64,000 nt of DNA, from the NCBI RefSeq assembly GCF_009707865.1, contig NZ_WMBA01000037.1, positions 1-64,000 of the forward strand. The letters are read 5' to 3'. Made by a program: the position numbers and the translations under genes. Positions within the stretch are counted from its first letter, which is position 1; every line of letters begins with the position of its first letter. Source of the DNA: Amycolatopsis pithecellobii (lineage in GTDB: Bacteria; Actinomycetota; Actinomycetes; Mycobacteriales; Pseudonocardiaceae). This document shows, one piece after another, positions 17,306-26,169 of the stretch. The notes beneath the pieces are model-generated. The model was not told the DNA's origin and did no database searches. It saw nothing but the letters and a program-made list of their open reading frames with translations.

Positions 17306-18754
17306 TCACCGCAGCGCGGCCTGGATCGGGCCGACCGCGAAGTACGCGACGAACGCCACCGCGATCACCCACATCAGCGGATGCACCCGGCGTACCTTGC
17401 CGGTGACCGACTGGATCACGACGTAGCTGATGAACCCGGCGCCGATGCCGTTTGCGATCGAGTACGTGAACGGCATGACCACGATGGTGAGGAACGCCGG
17501 GAGCGCGATGGAGAAATCGGTGAAGTCGATGTCACGGACCTGGGCGATCATCAGCGCACCGACCACGACGAGCGCGGGCGCGGCCGCTTCGACGGGCACC
17601 GATTCATACAGCGGCGTCAGGAACATCGCGGCGAGGAACAGCACCCCGGTGACGATGTTGGCGAGCCCCGTCCGCGCGCCCTCGGCGATACCGGAGGCGG
17701 ACTCGACGAACACGGTGTTGGAGCTGGCCGAGCCGAACCCGCCGGCCGCCCCGGCGAGCCCCTCGACGAACAGGGCGCGACCGACGCGCGGCAGCTGACC
17801 GTCCGGGCCGAGCTGCCCGGCTTCCTTGGCCAGCCCGGTCATCGTGCCCATGGCGTCGAAGAAGTCGGCGAGCACGAGGGTGAACACGAAGAGGATCACG
17901 GTGATGATCGGCAGCCGCGTCCAGGCACCGAACGACACGTCACCGACCAGCGAAAGGTCCGGCAGACCGGCCACCTTGCCCGGCAGCGCCGGGTAGCCGA
18001 GGTTCCAGCCCGTGGGGTTCGTGCCGCCCGACGGGCCCGCGTGCACGATGGACTCGACGATGATCGCCAGCACGGTCGTGCCGAGCACGCCGATCAGGAT
18101 GGCACCGCGGATCCGCTTCGCGACGAGCGTGCCGGTGAGCAGCAGGCCGACGACGAACACCAAGGTCGGCCACGACGCGATGGAACCGCTGATGCCGAGC
18201 CCGACGGGGACGGTCGTGTTGGCCGCGTCCGGCAGCCGTCGCACGAACCCGGCGTCGACCAGGCCGATGAAGCAGATGAACAGGCCGATCCCGACGGCGA
18301 TGGCCGATTTCAGCGCGGCGGGCACGGCGCTGAACACCGCAGTGCGGAAGCCGGTCAGCACGAGGACGACGATGATCAGGCCTTCGATGACCACCAGCCC
18401 CATCGCTTCGGGCCAGGTCACCTGGGGTGCGATCGTGACCGCGACGAGGCTGTTGATACCGAGCCCGGTGGCGATGGCGAACGGGTACTGCGCGACGAGG
18501 CCCATCACGATGGTCATCACGCCGGCGACGAGCGCCGTGACCGCGGCGACCTGCGGGACAGGCAAGATGTTGCCGAGCACGTCCTTGTGCGCGCCGGGCT
18601 CCGATGGCGAAAAACTGCCGATGATCAGCGGGTTCAGCACAACGATGTAGGCCATCGTCACGAACGTCACCAGACCGCCGCGGATCTCCCTGCCCGTGGT
18701 GGAACCACGTTCGCTGATCTTGAAGAAGCGGTCGATCGTGCTCTGGTCGGTCAT
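17306..18754 (-). CDS. NCS2-family purine permease (AzgA-like)
   Basis: A 482-residue transporter for adenine, guanine or hypoxanthine, driven by protons. AzgA-type motifs are clear: FVTMAYIVVLNPLIIG near the N-terminus, the TGLGINSLVAVTI segment, DFFDAMGTMTGLAKEAG, and GFGSASSNTVFVESASGIAEGARTGL in the re-entrant region. The protein has 12-14 hydrophobic segments. The ATG at 18754 (MTDQSTIDRFFKISERGSTTGREIRGG) matches the family start; the longer frame would overlap the divergent DUF2530 gene. No purine regulator or riboswitch was seen in the 54 bases between the two genes. Confidence 0.9.
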   Translation of the reverse strand: MTDQSTIDRFFKISERGSTTGREIRGGLVTFVTMAYIVVLNPLIIGSFSPSEPGAHKDVLGNILPVPQVAAVTALVAGVMTIVMGLVAQYPFAIATGLGINSLVAVTIAPQVTWPEAMGLVVIEGLIIVVLVLTGFRTAVFSAVPAALKSAIAVGIGLFICFIGLVDAGFVRRLPDAANTTVPVGLGISGSIASWPTLVFVVGLLLTGTLVAKRIRGAILIGVLGTTVLAIIVESIVHAGPSGGTNPTGWNLGYPALPGKVAGLPDLSLVGDVSFGAWTRLPIITVILFVFTLVLADFFDAMGTMTGLAKEAGQLGPDGQLPRVGRALFVEGLAGAAGGFGSASSNTVFVESASGIAEGARTGLANIVTGVLFLAAMFLTPLYESVPVEAAAPALVVVGALMIAQVRDIDFTDFSIALPAFLTIVVMPFTYSIANGIGAGFISYVVIQSVTGKVRRVHPLMWVIAVAFVAYFAVGPIQAALR

Positions 18755-18808
18755 GCCGTGGGCCGCCTTCGTGGTGCTCGTGAGGAATTCGCCGGTAGCC
18801 TTCCTCAC

Positions 18809-19096
18809 GTGAGCGACCCGATCAAGCCTGGCGAGGTTAAACATTCACTACGCCCGGTGCCGGAACTGCCTTCACGGCTGACCGCGCTGTTCCCGATGGT
18901 CGTCGTCGGCACCGCGGCCTGGCTGGCCGGCTTCGCCGTGTTCGCGATCCGCGATTTCGGCGGCGGCCGCACCCCCAGCATCTGGCTGTGGACCTGCCTT
19001 GCCGGAGTCGTGATCAGCCTCATCGGCATGGGCATCATGACCTGGCAGCGAACCGCTGCGCGCCGCGGTTCGCGCTCAGCCCAGACGGGGATTTGA
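18809..19096 (+). CDS. DUF2530 small membrane protein
   Basis: A 95-residue protein with two transmembrane helices (LTALFPMVVVGTAAWLAGFAVFAI and WLWTCLAGVVISLIGMGIMTW) separated by a short loop containing FGGGRTPS. It matches the actinobacterial DUF2530 family, function unknown. GTG start at 18809, divergent from the purine permease. From memory M. tuberculosis Rv0879c is the equivalent next to the MarR gene, so gene order is conserved. Confidence 0.75.
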   Translation: MSDPIKPGEVKHSLRPVPELPSRLTALFPMVVVGTAAWLAGFAVFAIRDFGGGRTPSIWLWTCLAGVVISLIGMGIMTWQRTAARRGSRSAQTGI

Positions 19097-19104
19097 GGCT
19101 GGGG

Positions 19105-19500
19105 TTACGGGGTTTCGTCTCGGTCGATCAACTGGTTGAGCAGGTCCACGATCCGCTGCTGCCCAGCGGCCTGTGCATCGAACTTGCCGCGCATCTCCAT
19201 GAAGCCGCGGTCGACCTCCCCGAAGCGACGGTCGACGTCCTGGCGGAAACTGGTCATTTCCGTTCGGAATTCCGTTCGGAGATCGGTGAGGTCCTCGCGC
19301 ATCGCATTGAAGCTGGTCGTGGTGGCCTGCCGGAGGTCCCGGATCTCCGTGCGCATCTCGGTGACGTCGTGGTGGGCGCCGCGAGCGAGCGTCCGCGCGT
19401 CCGCAGCATCCTGCTGGGCGCGACTCACCCGCGAGTCGAGATCGGCGGCTTGGGTCTCCAGCCGCGCCACGCGGGGCTCCAGGTTTTCGGTGTAAGTCAT
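19105..19500 (-). CDS. Coiled-coil protein of unknown function
   Basis: A 131-residue protein that is nearly all heptad-repeat coiled coil: RVARLETQAADLDSRVSRA, TEMRTEIRDLRQATTTSFNA, REDLTDLRTEFRTEMTSFRQ and DRRFGEVDRGFMEMRGKFD. No signal peptide or membrane segment. ATG at 19500 preferred; the longer frame adds an unconvincing N-terminus. Such proteins often act as cytoskeletal or DNA-associated scaffolds, but nothing here assigns a role. It lies 60 bases downstream of the sacsin-like ATPase gene, in the same direction. Confidence 0.6.
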   Translation of the reverse strand: MTYTENLEPRVARLETQAADLDSRVSRAQQDAADARTLARGAHHDVTEMRTEIRDLRQATTTSFNAMREDLTDLRTEFRTEMTSFRQDVDRRFGEVDRGFMEMRGKFDAQAAGQQRIVDLLNQLIDRDETP

Positions 19501-19560
19501 GGGCAGGACTTTACCGGCGCCGAAAACCGGCCGAACCGCGTCTTTGCACGTCACTGCACG

Positions 19561-22266
19561 TCAGGCCAGCAATGTGAGTGGATCCGGGTCGTCCAGCAGG
19601 GACGTGATGAGGTGCCGGTCGGCCCAGTGACCCGAGGCCCACGCGAACGCCCGCGCCAGGCCGGCGGGGCTGTCCTCCGCGTGATGTTCCCCGTGAAACT
19701 CCGCACTTTTCACCCACCACGGCGTGGCGCGCTTGACCCCGTCGAACTCGACGGTCAACTCCTCGTGCACGATCACCCCGCCCTCGGGGAACGGGATGTC
19801 GAGCAGCTCCGCCGCGAGCCGGATCGCCGTCAGCTCCGACCACTCCAGGTACTCGCCCTCCGGCAGGCGAGCCGAAATCAGCTCGCTCAGCAACGGCAGG
19901 TCCAGCAGTTCCGCGAGCTGTTCCGCGCCAGATGGAACCGCGATCAGCTGTCCCACCGGCCAGACCGCCGCGAGCCACGGCCGATCCAGCACCGCCGCCT
20001 GCTCGGCATCGACGACCGAACCGTCGACGGCACGCACCCGCTCCGGCGCGTCGAGCTGTGACCAGTCCAGGTCCGCCGCCACGAGCGCCGTGTAGACCCG
20101 CGAGACCAGCCCGGGCCCGATCGTCCGCGCCGGGTCGCCGAGGCGGTGCAGCACGTCGGCTGCGTCGTCGAGATCGGTGACGGCCAGTTCCGCGCGAACT
20201 CCGGCCAGCGCAAGCACTTCCGGTTTCACACCCACGTCCGGCACCGGGTCGTACAACCCGGCGAGGCCGTCGGCTTCGGGCAGCCGCCACTCCTCCGGTG
20301 CCCGCCCGGCCAGCAGCGCGTTCCGGGCGATCCACTCGCCGGTCGAGCCGGACAGCGCGTGCCAGGTTTCCCTTTCCCCCGCCAGCAATCGCAGCGCTTC
20401 CGGCCACGCGTCGTCCGCGACCAGATCCAGGTCTCGGATCCCGTCTTCGGTCACCACGAACCCGTCGAGCACGCCGAGCGTGGTGAGCTCCTCGACTGGC
20501 CAGTCCTCGGCGAAGTCGTTGTCCAGCACGGAAAGCGCGCCGTCTTCGCCCACAGCCTCCTGGTCGAAGATTCCCAAGAGCGGCGACCCGGGCAATACCA
20601 GCTCGTCGGCGCGTCGCCAGCCGTCCACGGACGGCAGTGCGAGCGCGCCGAGGCCGGCCACCGGACTGTCGGATATCAGGCGCAGCACGGCATCCGCGAG
20701 CGGGCGAACGTCCAAACCGGACCGTGCATCCTCGACACTGCGCTCCACCGCGTCACGCAACGCGGGCGACTCCAGCAGATCCGCCGAGTCCGCGTGCTTC
20801 GCGCCCAGCCGTTCCAGCAGGGGATGCGCGGCGTCGGGATGCACCAGCCGCAACCCGACCACGTCGGCGTCGTCGATCAACTCCAGCACGTCGGCGGACG
20901 CACCGAACAAGAACGTCCCGCGCGGGCCGGGCAGGACCCGCCCGTCCGCCAGCGGGACCGGCAGGGCGCCGAGTTCGTCAGCGGACACGGAATGCGCCTC
21001 CAGCAACGGAAGCAGCGTGTCGTACAGCGAACGCCACCATGCCGGCGGCCGTTCGAGCCCGGTCAGCAGTTCGACGAGTTCGGCGACTTCGAGCGGATCG
21101 GCGTCCACGGTCGCCAGCACTCGCGCGAGCTCCGGCCCGGACAGCGAAACAAGCCGCGGCACGATCCCGCCGACCAGCTCGACCAGTTCCGGCGATTCGA
21201 CGGTCAGCACCCGCGCCCCGGAGGCAGGCAGCTCTTCCCCGCCCGGCAGCCATGGTTGTACCGCCAGCTGACGCTGCACGGCCTCGCGAAGCTGACCGTC
21301 CACTTCGGACAATGGGAAGGCCGGTTCCGGCACCATGCGCGGCCGGTGTTCCGGTGCGAGTTTCCTGACCAGCGCGGGATAAGCGCGGGCAAGCCCGGTC
21401 AGGTCGGTGCCGGGGAGCACGCGCCGCCGCGACGGTTCCATCGGGATCGAGGCGATCAGCCTTGCCGGCAACGAAAGACGCTCATCGGTGGGCGTCGGCG
21501 CATGCAGGACTTCGTTCGCCAGCGGCACCGGGCCGTCGTCGACAGGCACCGCCCACAGCCCGGCCTCAGCCTCCTCGGTCAGCCAACGACGGACCGTGCC
21601 GTCCGGCGCTGCGATCTCCACCACGCTGTCCACAGTGGACCGTTCCCAGCCTGCGCCGTCGATCTCGATCCGGGCCAGCCACGGCAAGGACAGCAGCAGG
21701 TCTTCGGCCTCTGCGGACACCCGCGCCAGCAGCTCAGCGGGATCGACGCCGTCGCGCAGCGGGAGCCGGACCTCCGTGTCGAATCCTTCGGGCACGTCCT
21801 CGTCGACCGCCCACGGCAACCGCAGCACCGGAACTTCGTCCTGGGCAACAAGTTCACGCGTGCGCGCTTCGGAGAACGCCACACCGCCGCCACGCGAGAT
21901 CACCCGTGGCTCGGAACTGACCGCGAGGACGGCGGCGAACCCGACACCGAACTCGCCGACCATGCCTTCCTTCGCGGACGCGCGCAACGACGACAGGGAC
22001 GCCACCCCACGGGCATCCAGCGGCGCTCCCGTGTTGGCGACCCGCAGCTCACCGTCCACAACGGACACTCGAACCGTGCCGGGCTCCCCGGCGATCTTGG
22101 CCGCGTCCGCCGCGTTCTGGGCGAGCTCGACGAACAACCGGTCACGGTAGGCGCCGACGCGCAGATCGCGCTCGGCGTTGGTGTCCTCGATCAGGCGCGT
22201 CGGCGAGTCGCCCCACGCCCGGCGGACCGAGGCCCGCAGTGCCTCCGTGCCGAACGGATCAGTCAC
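19561..22266 (-). CDS. Sacsin-like GHKL ATPase, large uncharacterised protein
   Basis: 901 residues. The N-terminal ~200 residues form an HSP90/GHKL-type ATP-binding domain: N-box FVELAQNAADAA, G1-like VANTGAPLDARGVASL, and the lid/G2 stretch GEFGVGFAAVLAVS. The rest is long, acidic and leucine-rich without a recognisable enzyme motif, as in proteins annotated 'sacsin N-terminal ATP-binding-like domain-containing'. Such proteins are thought to be chaperone-like or defence/repair ATPases. Its ATG overlaps the last four bases of the DUF3027 gene, so the two should be translated together. The protein is cytoplasmic by sequence. Function is not established. Confidence 0.8.
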   Translation of the reverse strand: MTDPFGTEALRASVRRAWGDSPTRLIEDTNAERDLRVGAYRDRLFVELAQNAADAAKIAGEPGTVRVSVVDGELRVANTGAPLDARGVASLSSLRASAKEGMVGEFGVGFAAVLAVSSEPRVISRGGGVAFSEARTRELVAQDEVPVLRLPWAVDEDVPEGFDTEVRLPLRDGVDPAELLARVSAEAEDLLLSLPWLARIEIDGAGWERSTVDSVVEIAAPDGTVRRWLTEEAEAGLWAVPVDDGPVPLANEVLHAPTPTDERLSLPARLIASIPMEPSRRRVLPGTDLTGLARAYPALVRKLAPEHRPRMVPEPAFPLSEVDGQLREAVQRQLAVQPWLPGGEELPASGARVLTVESPELVELVGGIVPRLVSLSGPELARVLATVDADPLEVAELVELLTGLERPPAWWRSLYDTLLPLLEAHSVSADELGALPVPLADGRVLPGPRGTFLFGASADVLELIDDADVVGLRLVHPDAAHPLLERLGAKHADSADLLESPALRDAVERSVEDARSGLDVRPLADAVLRLISDSPVAGLGALALPSVDGWRRADELVLPGSPLLGIFDQEAVGEDGALSVLDNDFAEDWPVEELTTLGVLDGFVVTEDGIRDLDLVADDAWPEALRLLAGERETWHALSGSTGEWIARNALLAGRAPEEWRLPEADGLAGLYDPVPDVGVKPEVLALAGVRAELAVTDLDDAADVLHRLGDPARTIGPGLVSRVYTALVAADLDWSQLDAPERVRAVDGSVVDAEQAAVLDRPWLAAVWPVGQLIAVPSGAEQLAELLDLPLLSELISARLPEGEYLEWSELTAIRLAAELLDIPFPEGGVIVHEELTVEFDGVKRATPWWVKSAEFHGEHHAEDSPAGLARAFAWASGHWADRHLITSLLDDPDPLTLLA

Positions 22267-23060
22267 TCCGGCGGTTCCATGTCCAGCAGGGAGTCGTCAT
22301 ACACGAGCTCGGCGACCGGCACCGACGAGGACTGTTCGACCTCGACTTCGGAATGCGCGCCGCAGCCGTACTCGGCGTTCACCACATGCCCGTCCGCGGG
22401 CGCGAACTCGTTGCCACACACGCCGAACGCGGCCCGCAGCGACCCCGCAACCGGCAGGTAGAACCCGCAGGTGCCGCACGTCGCCGGCGCGCTGCGCGCC
22501 ATGTCCGACCGCGGCCCGAACTCACCGGCACGCCACCGCGACGCGGCCTCCAGCCGCCCCTCACGCGACATCACGTGCACGCGGCCGAGCCCGAGCTCGT
22601 GTGCGACATCCTCGACCGCCGGGTCGTCCGACCGCAGATAACCCGGCGCCAGGCGCGGGTCGTCGGGCGCGGTCGGGAACAGGTCGCCGACGCCCAGATC
22701 GCCGGGGCGGATCCGGCGCTCCCACGGCACCCAGTTCGGCGCGACGAGCGCATCCGGCCCCGGAACCAGCGCGACCTCGCTGACGGTGACAGGCGCGTCC
22801 GGCCCGGCCATCGCGATGGTTACCGCCCAGTGCCAGCCGCGGTACCCCGGCAGGTTCGCTTCGAAGAGATGACTGGCCGACACGGCGTCCTCACGGACGA
22901 CACCGGCGTGCGGGCCGACCTGCTCCGCACCGACGTCGGCCACCGCCGTTTCGCGGGCGAGCTCAACGGCCTCGCCGAGAGCCCGCTGGACCGAACCGTC
23001 GTCCAAGGTGAGCAGCAGGGTCATGTGTTCATTGTGCAGCGGCGTATTTACCCGCGTCAT
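22263..23060 (-). CDS. DUF3027 protein with a C-terminal Cys-rich (possible zinc) motif
   Basis: About 265 residues. The N-terminal part (LGEAVELARETAVADVGAEQVG, HLFEANLPGYRGWHWAVTIA) and central VPWERRIRPGDLGVGDLFP match the actinobacterial DUF3027 family, function unknown. Near the C-terminus ARSAPATCGTCGFYLP, then VCGNEF and YGCGAHSE provide a CxxC...C...CxxH arrangement that could bind zinc; DUF3027 proteins resemble ribosome- or RNA-linked zinc proteins only loosely. The ATG at 23060 is chosen because a longer frame would overlap the divergent cyclase start; an ATG at 23024 is possible. Translationally coupled to the sacsin-like ATPase. Confidence 0.75.
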   Translation of the reverse strand: MTRVNTPLHNEHMTLLLTLDDGSVQRALGEAVELARETAVADVGAEQVGPHAGVVREDAVSASHLFEANLPGYRGWHWAVTIAMAGPDAPVTVSEVALVPGPDALVAPNWVPWERRIRPGDLGVGDLFPTAPDDPRLAPGYLRSDDPAVEDVAHELGLGRVHVMSREGRLEAASRWRAGEFGPRSDMARSAPATCGTCGFYLPVAGSLRAAFGVCGNEFAPADGHVVNAEYGCGAHSEVEVEQSSSVPVAELVYDDSLLDMEPPE

Positions 23061-23074
23061 GTCAGGGTAAGACC

Positions 23075-23851
23075 GTGCGCCTCCTGGTCTCCTTCGTGCT
23101 CGCACTGGTCACGGCACTGACGGCATGCGCGGCGAGCGCTCCGCAAGCGCCCGGCTCCGTTCCGCGACTGCGAGTGCAGGTCGTGGCGACGTTGCCGCAC
23201 GACACCTCTGCCTTCACCGAGGGCCTCGAGCTGGCCGACGGGCTGCTCTACGAAGGCACCGGGCTCTCCGGCCGCTCCGAGGTACGGGCCGGTCCCCCCG
23301 GCGCGACACCGACGGTCCGCGCCGCGCTGCCGGCACCGTTCTTCGGCGAGGGCATCACCGTCGTCGGCACGAAGCTGTGGCAGCTGACCTGGCAGGACGG
23401 CATCGCGATCGAACGGGACGCGCGCACACTCGCCGAGCTGCGGCGGGTCGGTTACCAGGGCGAGGGCTGGGGACTGTGCCACCAGCAGGACCGGCTCGTG
23501 ATGAGCAACGGCTCGGACAAGCTGACCTTCCGCGACCCGGTGAGCTTCGCGCCGCTGGGCACCGTCACGGTGCACGCGGGTAACCAGACGTTCGACCAGC
23601 TCAACGAGCTGGAATGCGTCGGTGACACCGTCTACGCCAACGTGTGGCAGACGGACACGATCCTCCGGATCGATCCGGCGACCGGCACGGTCACCGGCCG
23701 GATCGACGCTTCGGGCCTGCTCACCGACGCCCAGCGGCGGCAGGCGGACGTGCTCAACGGCATCGCCGCCGTCCCCGGCACAGACGAATTCCTGGTCACG
23801 GGGAAGCTGTGGCCGGTCTTGTTCCGGGTGAAATTCGTGCCAAGCGACTGA
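23075..23851 (+). CDS. Glutaminyl-peptide cyclotransferase, lipoprotein
   Basis: Converts N-terminal glutamine of peptides to pyroglutamate. The 258-residue protein starts with a lipoprotein signal (LLVSFVLALVTALTACAAS, lipobox cysteine at residue 18). It is built from beta-propeller repeats: HDTSAFTEGLELADGLLYEGTGLSG, FFGEGITVVGTKLWQLTWQD, GWGLCHQQDRLVMSNGSD and LNELECVGDTVYANVWQTDTI. This matches the plant/bacterial glutamine cyclotransferase family (PF05096). GTG start at 23075, divergent from DUF3027 by 14 bases. It would act at the outer face of the membrane; its substrates, probably exported proteins, are unknown. Confidence 0.9.
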   Translation: MRLLVSFVLALVTALTACAASAPQAPGSVPRLRVQVVATLPHDTSAFTEGLELADGLLYEGTGLSGRSEVRAGPPGATPTVRAALPAPFFGEGITVVGTKLWQLTWQDGIAIERDARTLAELRRVGYQGEGWGLCHQQDRLVMSNGSDKLTFRDPVSFAPLGTVTVHAGNQTFDQLNELECVGDTVYANVWQTDTILRIDPATGTVTGRIDASGLLTDAQRRQADVLNGIAAVPGTDEFLVTGKLWPVLFRVKFVPSD

Positions 23852-23892
23852 TCGCCCAGCACACCGACCTGGGCATGAGGCAAGATTGAGGC

Positions 23893-25578
23893 GTGGGGCG
23901 CAAACGCAAGTGGACGCCGGAGCCGGGCTCCGGGCAGAGCTGGCGCCCGTCCGCGTACACCCGAGCGACGTCGACGGCTGACGACGCACCGACCGGCGCC
24001 GTGCATTCACCGCCGCCGGCCACCCCACCCCGTGGCTCGGTCCCACCGCACAGTTCGGTGCCGCCGCGGGGCGCGCGGCCGTACCCGCCACGGCCGGGCG
24101 AGCCGCCACCGCGCCGCACCGAGCCCCTGTACGAGCACTACAACACCGACGGCTACCCACCCCCGGGGCCGCGTGCGCAGGAGCCACCGCACGAGCACCG
24201 CACCGAGGCCACCGCGGGCGCGATGCCGCGGATACCGAAGAAGATCACCGTCACCCGGGTCGCCGCGATGCGCAGCCGTGAGCTCGGCGGCAAGGCGGTC
24301 GGCGCGTTCCAGCGCGCCGCGAAAGCCGATGGCGCCGACAAATCCGGCCTGACGTCGCTGATGTACGCGGTGATGCTCAACTACGCGAGCGACGCGGCCA
24401 TGGCCGTCGCGCTGGCGAACACCCTGTTCTTCGCGGCGACCAGCGGGGAAAGCCGCGGCCGGGTCGCGCTGTACCTGCTCATCACCATCGCGCCGTTCGC
24501 GCTCGTCGCACCCGTGATCGGCCCGGCACTGGACCGGATCCAGCGCGGCAGGCGGCTCGCGATGTGCGTGTCGTCGGTCGGGCAGGGCCTGATGGCCGCG
24601 CTGATGGCGCTGCACTTCAACGACTGGGGGCTGTACCCGGCGGCGCTGGGCATGATGGTGCTGTCCAAGTCGTTCACCGTGCTCAAGTCGGCCGTCACGC
24701 CGCGCGTGGTGCCGCACGGGGTGACGCTGTCGAAGACCAACGCACGGCTGACCGTATTCGGGCTCGCCGCCGCCGGGGTCTTCGGTGGAGTCGCGAGCGG
24801 GGTCAACTCCGTGTTCGGCTCGGCGGGCGCGCTGTGGTTCACCGCGTTGATCTGTGTGGCGGCGGCGGTGCAGTCGATGCGAATCCCGTCGTGGGTGGAG
24901 GCGACCGAGGGCGAGGTGCCCGCCTCGTTGAAGGCGCGGCCCGGTAAGCCCAAACGCCAGCCGCTCAGCCGGGACGTCATGGTTTCCTTGTGGGGCAACG
25001 GTTCTGTCCGGGTGCTCACCGGGTTTTTGATGATGTTCGCCGCGTTCGCGGTGAAGGCGCACGCCGAGCAGAACGGGCAGAGCCCGTTCACGCAGTTGCT
25101 GCTGCTCGGTGTCATCGGCGCGGCGGCCGGGATCGGCGGGTTCGTCGGCAACGGGCTCGGCTCGCGGATGCAGTTCGGCCATCCGACGCAGGTGGTGCTG
25201 GGCAGTCTGGCGGCCACGCTGGCCTCGACGGTGCTCGCGGCGGTGTTCGCGGGGATCGCGACGGCCGCGATCGTCGGCCTCGTCGGCTCGACGGCGAGCG
25301 CGCTCGCGAAGATCAGCCTCGACGCGGTGATCCAGTCGGATCTGCCGGAGGAGTCGCGGGCCTCCGCGTTCGGCCGCTCGGAAACGGTGCTGCAGCTGGC
25401 GTGGTGTTTCGGCGGCGCGATCGGGCTTCTGCTGCCGCCGACGTACTGGATCGGCTTCGTCGTGGTGTCGGTGTTACTGAGCCTCGGGCTGACCCAGTCG
25501 TTTCTGGTGCAGCGCGGCGGTTCCCTTGTGCCCTTCCTCCGGAAGCGGCCCCAGCACCCGGCGGGAACGGTCGCCTAG
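23893..25578 (+). CDS. MFS transporter with a proline-rich N-terminal extension
   Basis: 561 residues. The first ~110 are disordered and Pro/Arg/Tyr-rich (PPPATPPRGSVPPHSSVPPR, YPPRPGEPPPRRTEPLYEHY), followed by a short basic helical stretch (MPRIPKKITVTRVAAMRSREL) and 12 membrane segments, including IGPALDRIQRGRRLAMC in loop 2-3 and SRASAFGRSETVLQLAWCFGGAIG late. From memory it equals M. tuberculosis Rv0876c, also next to the DUF2771 lipoprotein. GTG start at 23893. The cytoplasmic tail could be a protein-binding or phosphorylation platform (inference); substrate unknown. Confidence 0.82.
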   Translation: MGRKRKWTPEPGSGQSWRPSAYTRATSTADDAPTGAVHSPPPATPPRGSVPPHSSVPPRGARPYPPRPGEPPPRRTEPLYEHYNTDGYPPPGPRAQEPPHEHRTEATAGAMPRIPKKITVTRVAAMRSRELGGKAVGAFQRAAKADGADKSGLTSLMYAVMLNYASDAAMAVALANTLFFAATSGESRGRVALYLLITIAPFALVAPVIGPALDRIQRGRRLAMCVSSVGQGLMAALMALHFNDWGLYPAALGMMVLSKSFTVLKSAVTPRVVPHGVTLSKTNARLTVFGLAAAGVFGGVASGVNSVFGSAGALWFTALICVAAAVQSMRIPSWVEATEGEVPASLKARPGKPKRQPLSRDVMVSLWGNGSVRVLTGFLMMFAAFAVKAHAEQNGQSPFTQLLLLGVIGAAAGIGGFVGNGLGSRMQFGHPTQVVLGSLAATLASTVLAAVFAGIATAAIVGLVGSTASALAKISLDAVIQSDLPEESRASAFGRSETVLQLAWCFGGAIGLLLPPTYWIGFVVVSVLLSLGLTQSFLVQRGGSLVPFLRKRPQHPAGTVA

Positions 25579-25653
25579 TTACCAACCCGGCCAACCGGTG
25601 GCCGGGCCGGGCTACGTTTGGCCGATAGCCGTGACTGCGTTCGGGTTGGTAAC
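25578..25653. repeat. 12-base inverted repeat between MFS and DUF2771 genes
   Basis: GTTACCAACCCG (25578-25589) begins at the last base of the MFS stop codon and its exact inverse CGGGTTGGTAAC occupies 25642-25653, 24 bases before the lipoprotein ATG. The 52-base loop contains further GC-rich complementarity (CCGG-rich). It could be a terminator-like mRNA fold or a two-half-site operator. There is no U-tract. Confidence 0.5.
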
Positions 25654-25677
25654 CATGGACACAGTACGGTTCTCTTC

Positions 25678-26169
25678 ATGCGGCGTAGTCGATTGTTCGG
25701 GCTGTTGGCGGCCGGTGCGCTGGTACTGACCGGATGTTCCACGGTGGGCCCGCCCGAGGTCACCTTCTACGGCGACGGGCACACCGTGAACACCGGCCCC
25801 GCCGAGTACTGCGATGCGCTGCTGCGTGACTGCGCCAAGCATCCCGACCACATCGTGACCCTGAACGTGCGCAAGGGCATGCCGGTGCAGATTTCGGTGC
25901 CCTCGGACATCAGCAAGACGCCGTGGCTCGTCAACGTCCAATACGCCGACGCCGGCGGGCAACTGCGGCTCAAACAGCAGTACTTCTCCCCGGGCAGCCA
26001 GCTCGCCTACACCGCGGAACCGGGCGCGGGCAACCAACTCGTCGTGGTCGAAGTGCAACAGATCGGCGCCGCCTACGCAGCCGATCAGAACGGCAACCCG
26101 ATCCTCGACGAGAACGGCAACCCCCAACTGGTCGCCCGCGCTTTCTGGTCCCTGCAGGTGCAACCTTAG
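25678..26169 (+). CDS. DUF2771 lipoprotein
   Basis: A 163-residue predicted lipoprotein: [20 protein letters not shown] gives a clean lipobox (LTGC, Cys20). The mature part is beta-rich, with [16 protein letters not shown] containing a probable disulfide and [19 protein letters not shown], matching actinobacterial DUF2771, function unknown. ATG at 25678 chosen because it places the signal peptide at the N-terminus; a longer frame does not make sense. It is convergent with, and overlaps by four bases, the cold-shock gene. From memory M. tuberculosis Rv0875c is the equivalent, next to the same MFS gene. Confidence 0.78.
   Translation: MRRSRLFGLLAAGALVLTGCSTVGPPEVTFYGDGHTVNTGPAEYCDALLRDCAKHPDHIVTLNVRKGMPVQISVPSDISKTPWLVNVQYADAGGQLRLKQQYFSPGSQLAYTAEPGAGNQLVVVEVQQIGAAYAADQNGNPILDENGNPQLVARAFWSLQVQP

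Noticed and set aside
17381-18808. Plus-strand extension upstream of the DUF2530 gene
   Set aside because: The upstream ~475 codons are antisense to the purine permease; only the last 95 codons make a sensible protein.
20146-22461. Long plus-strand frame of about 771 codons opposite the sacsin-like ATPase
   Set aside because: Composition (Gln, Arg, His rich) and absence of any family; the minus-strand protein has clear GHKL motifs.
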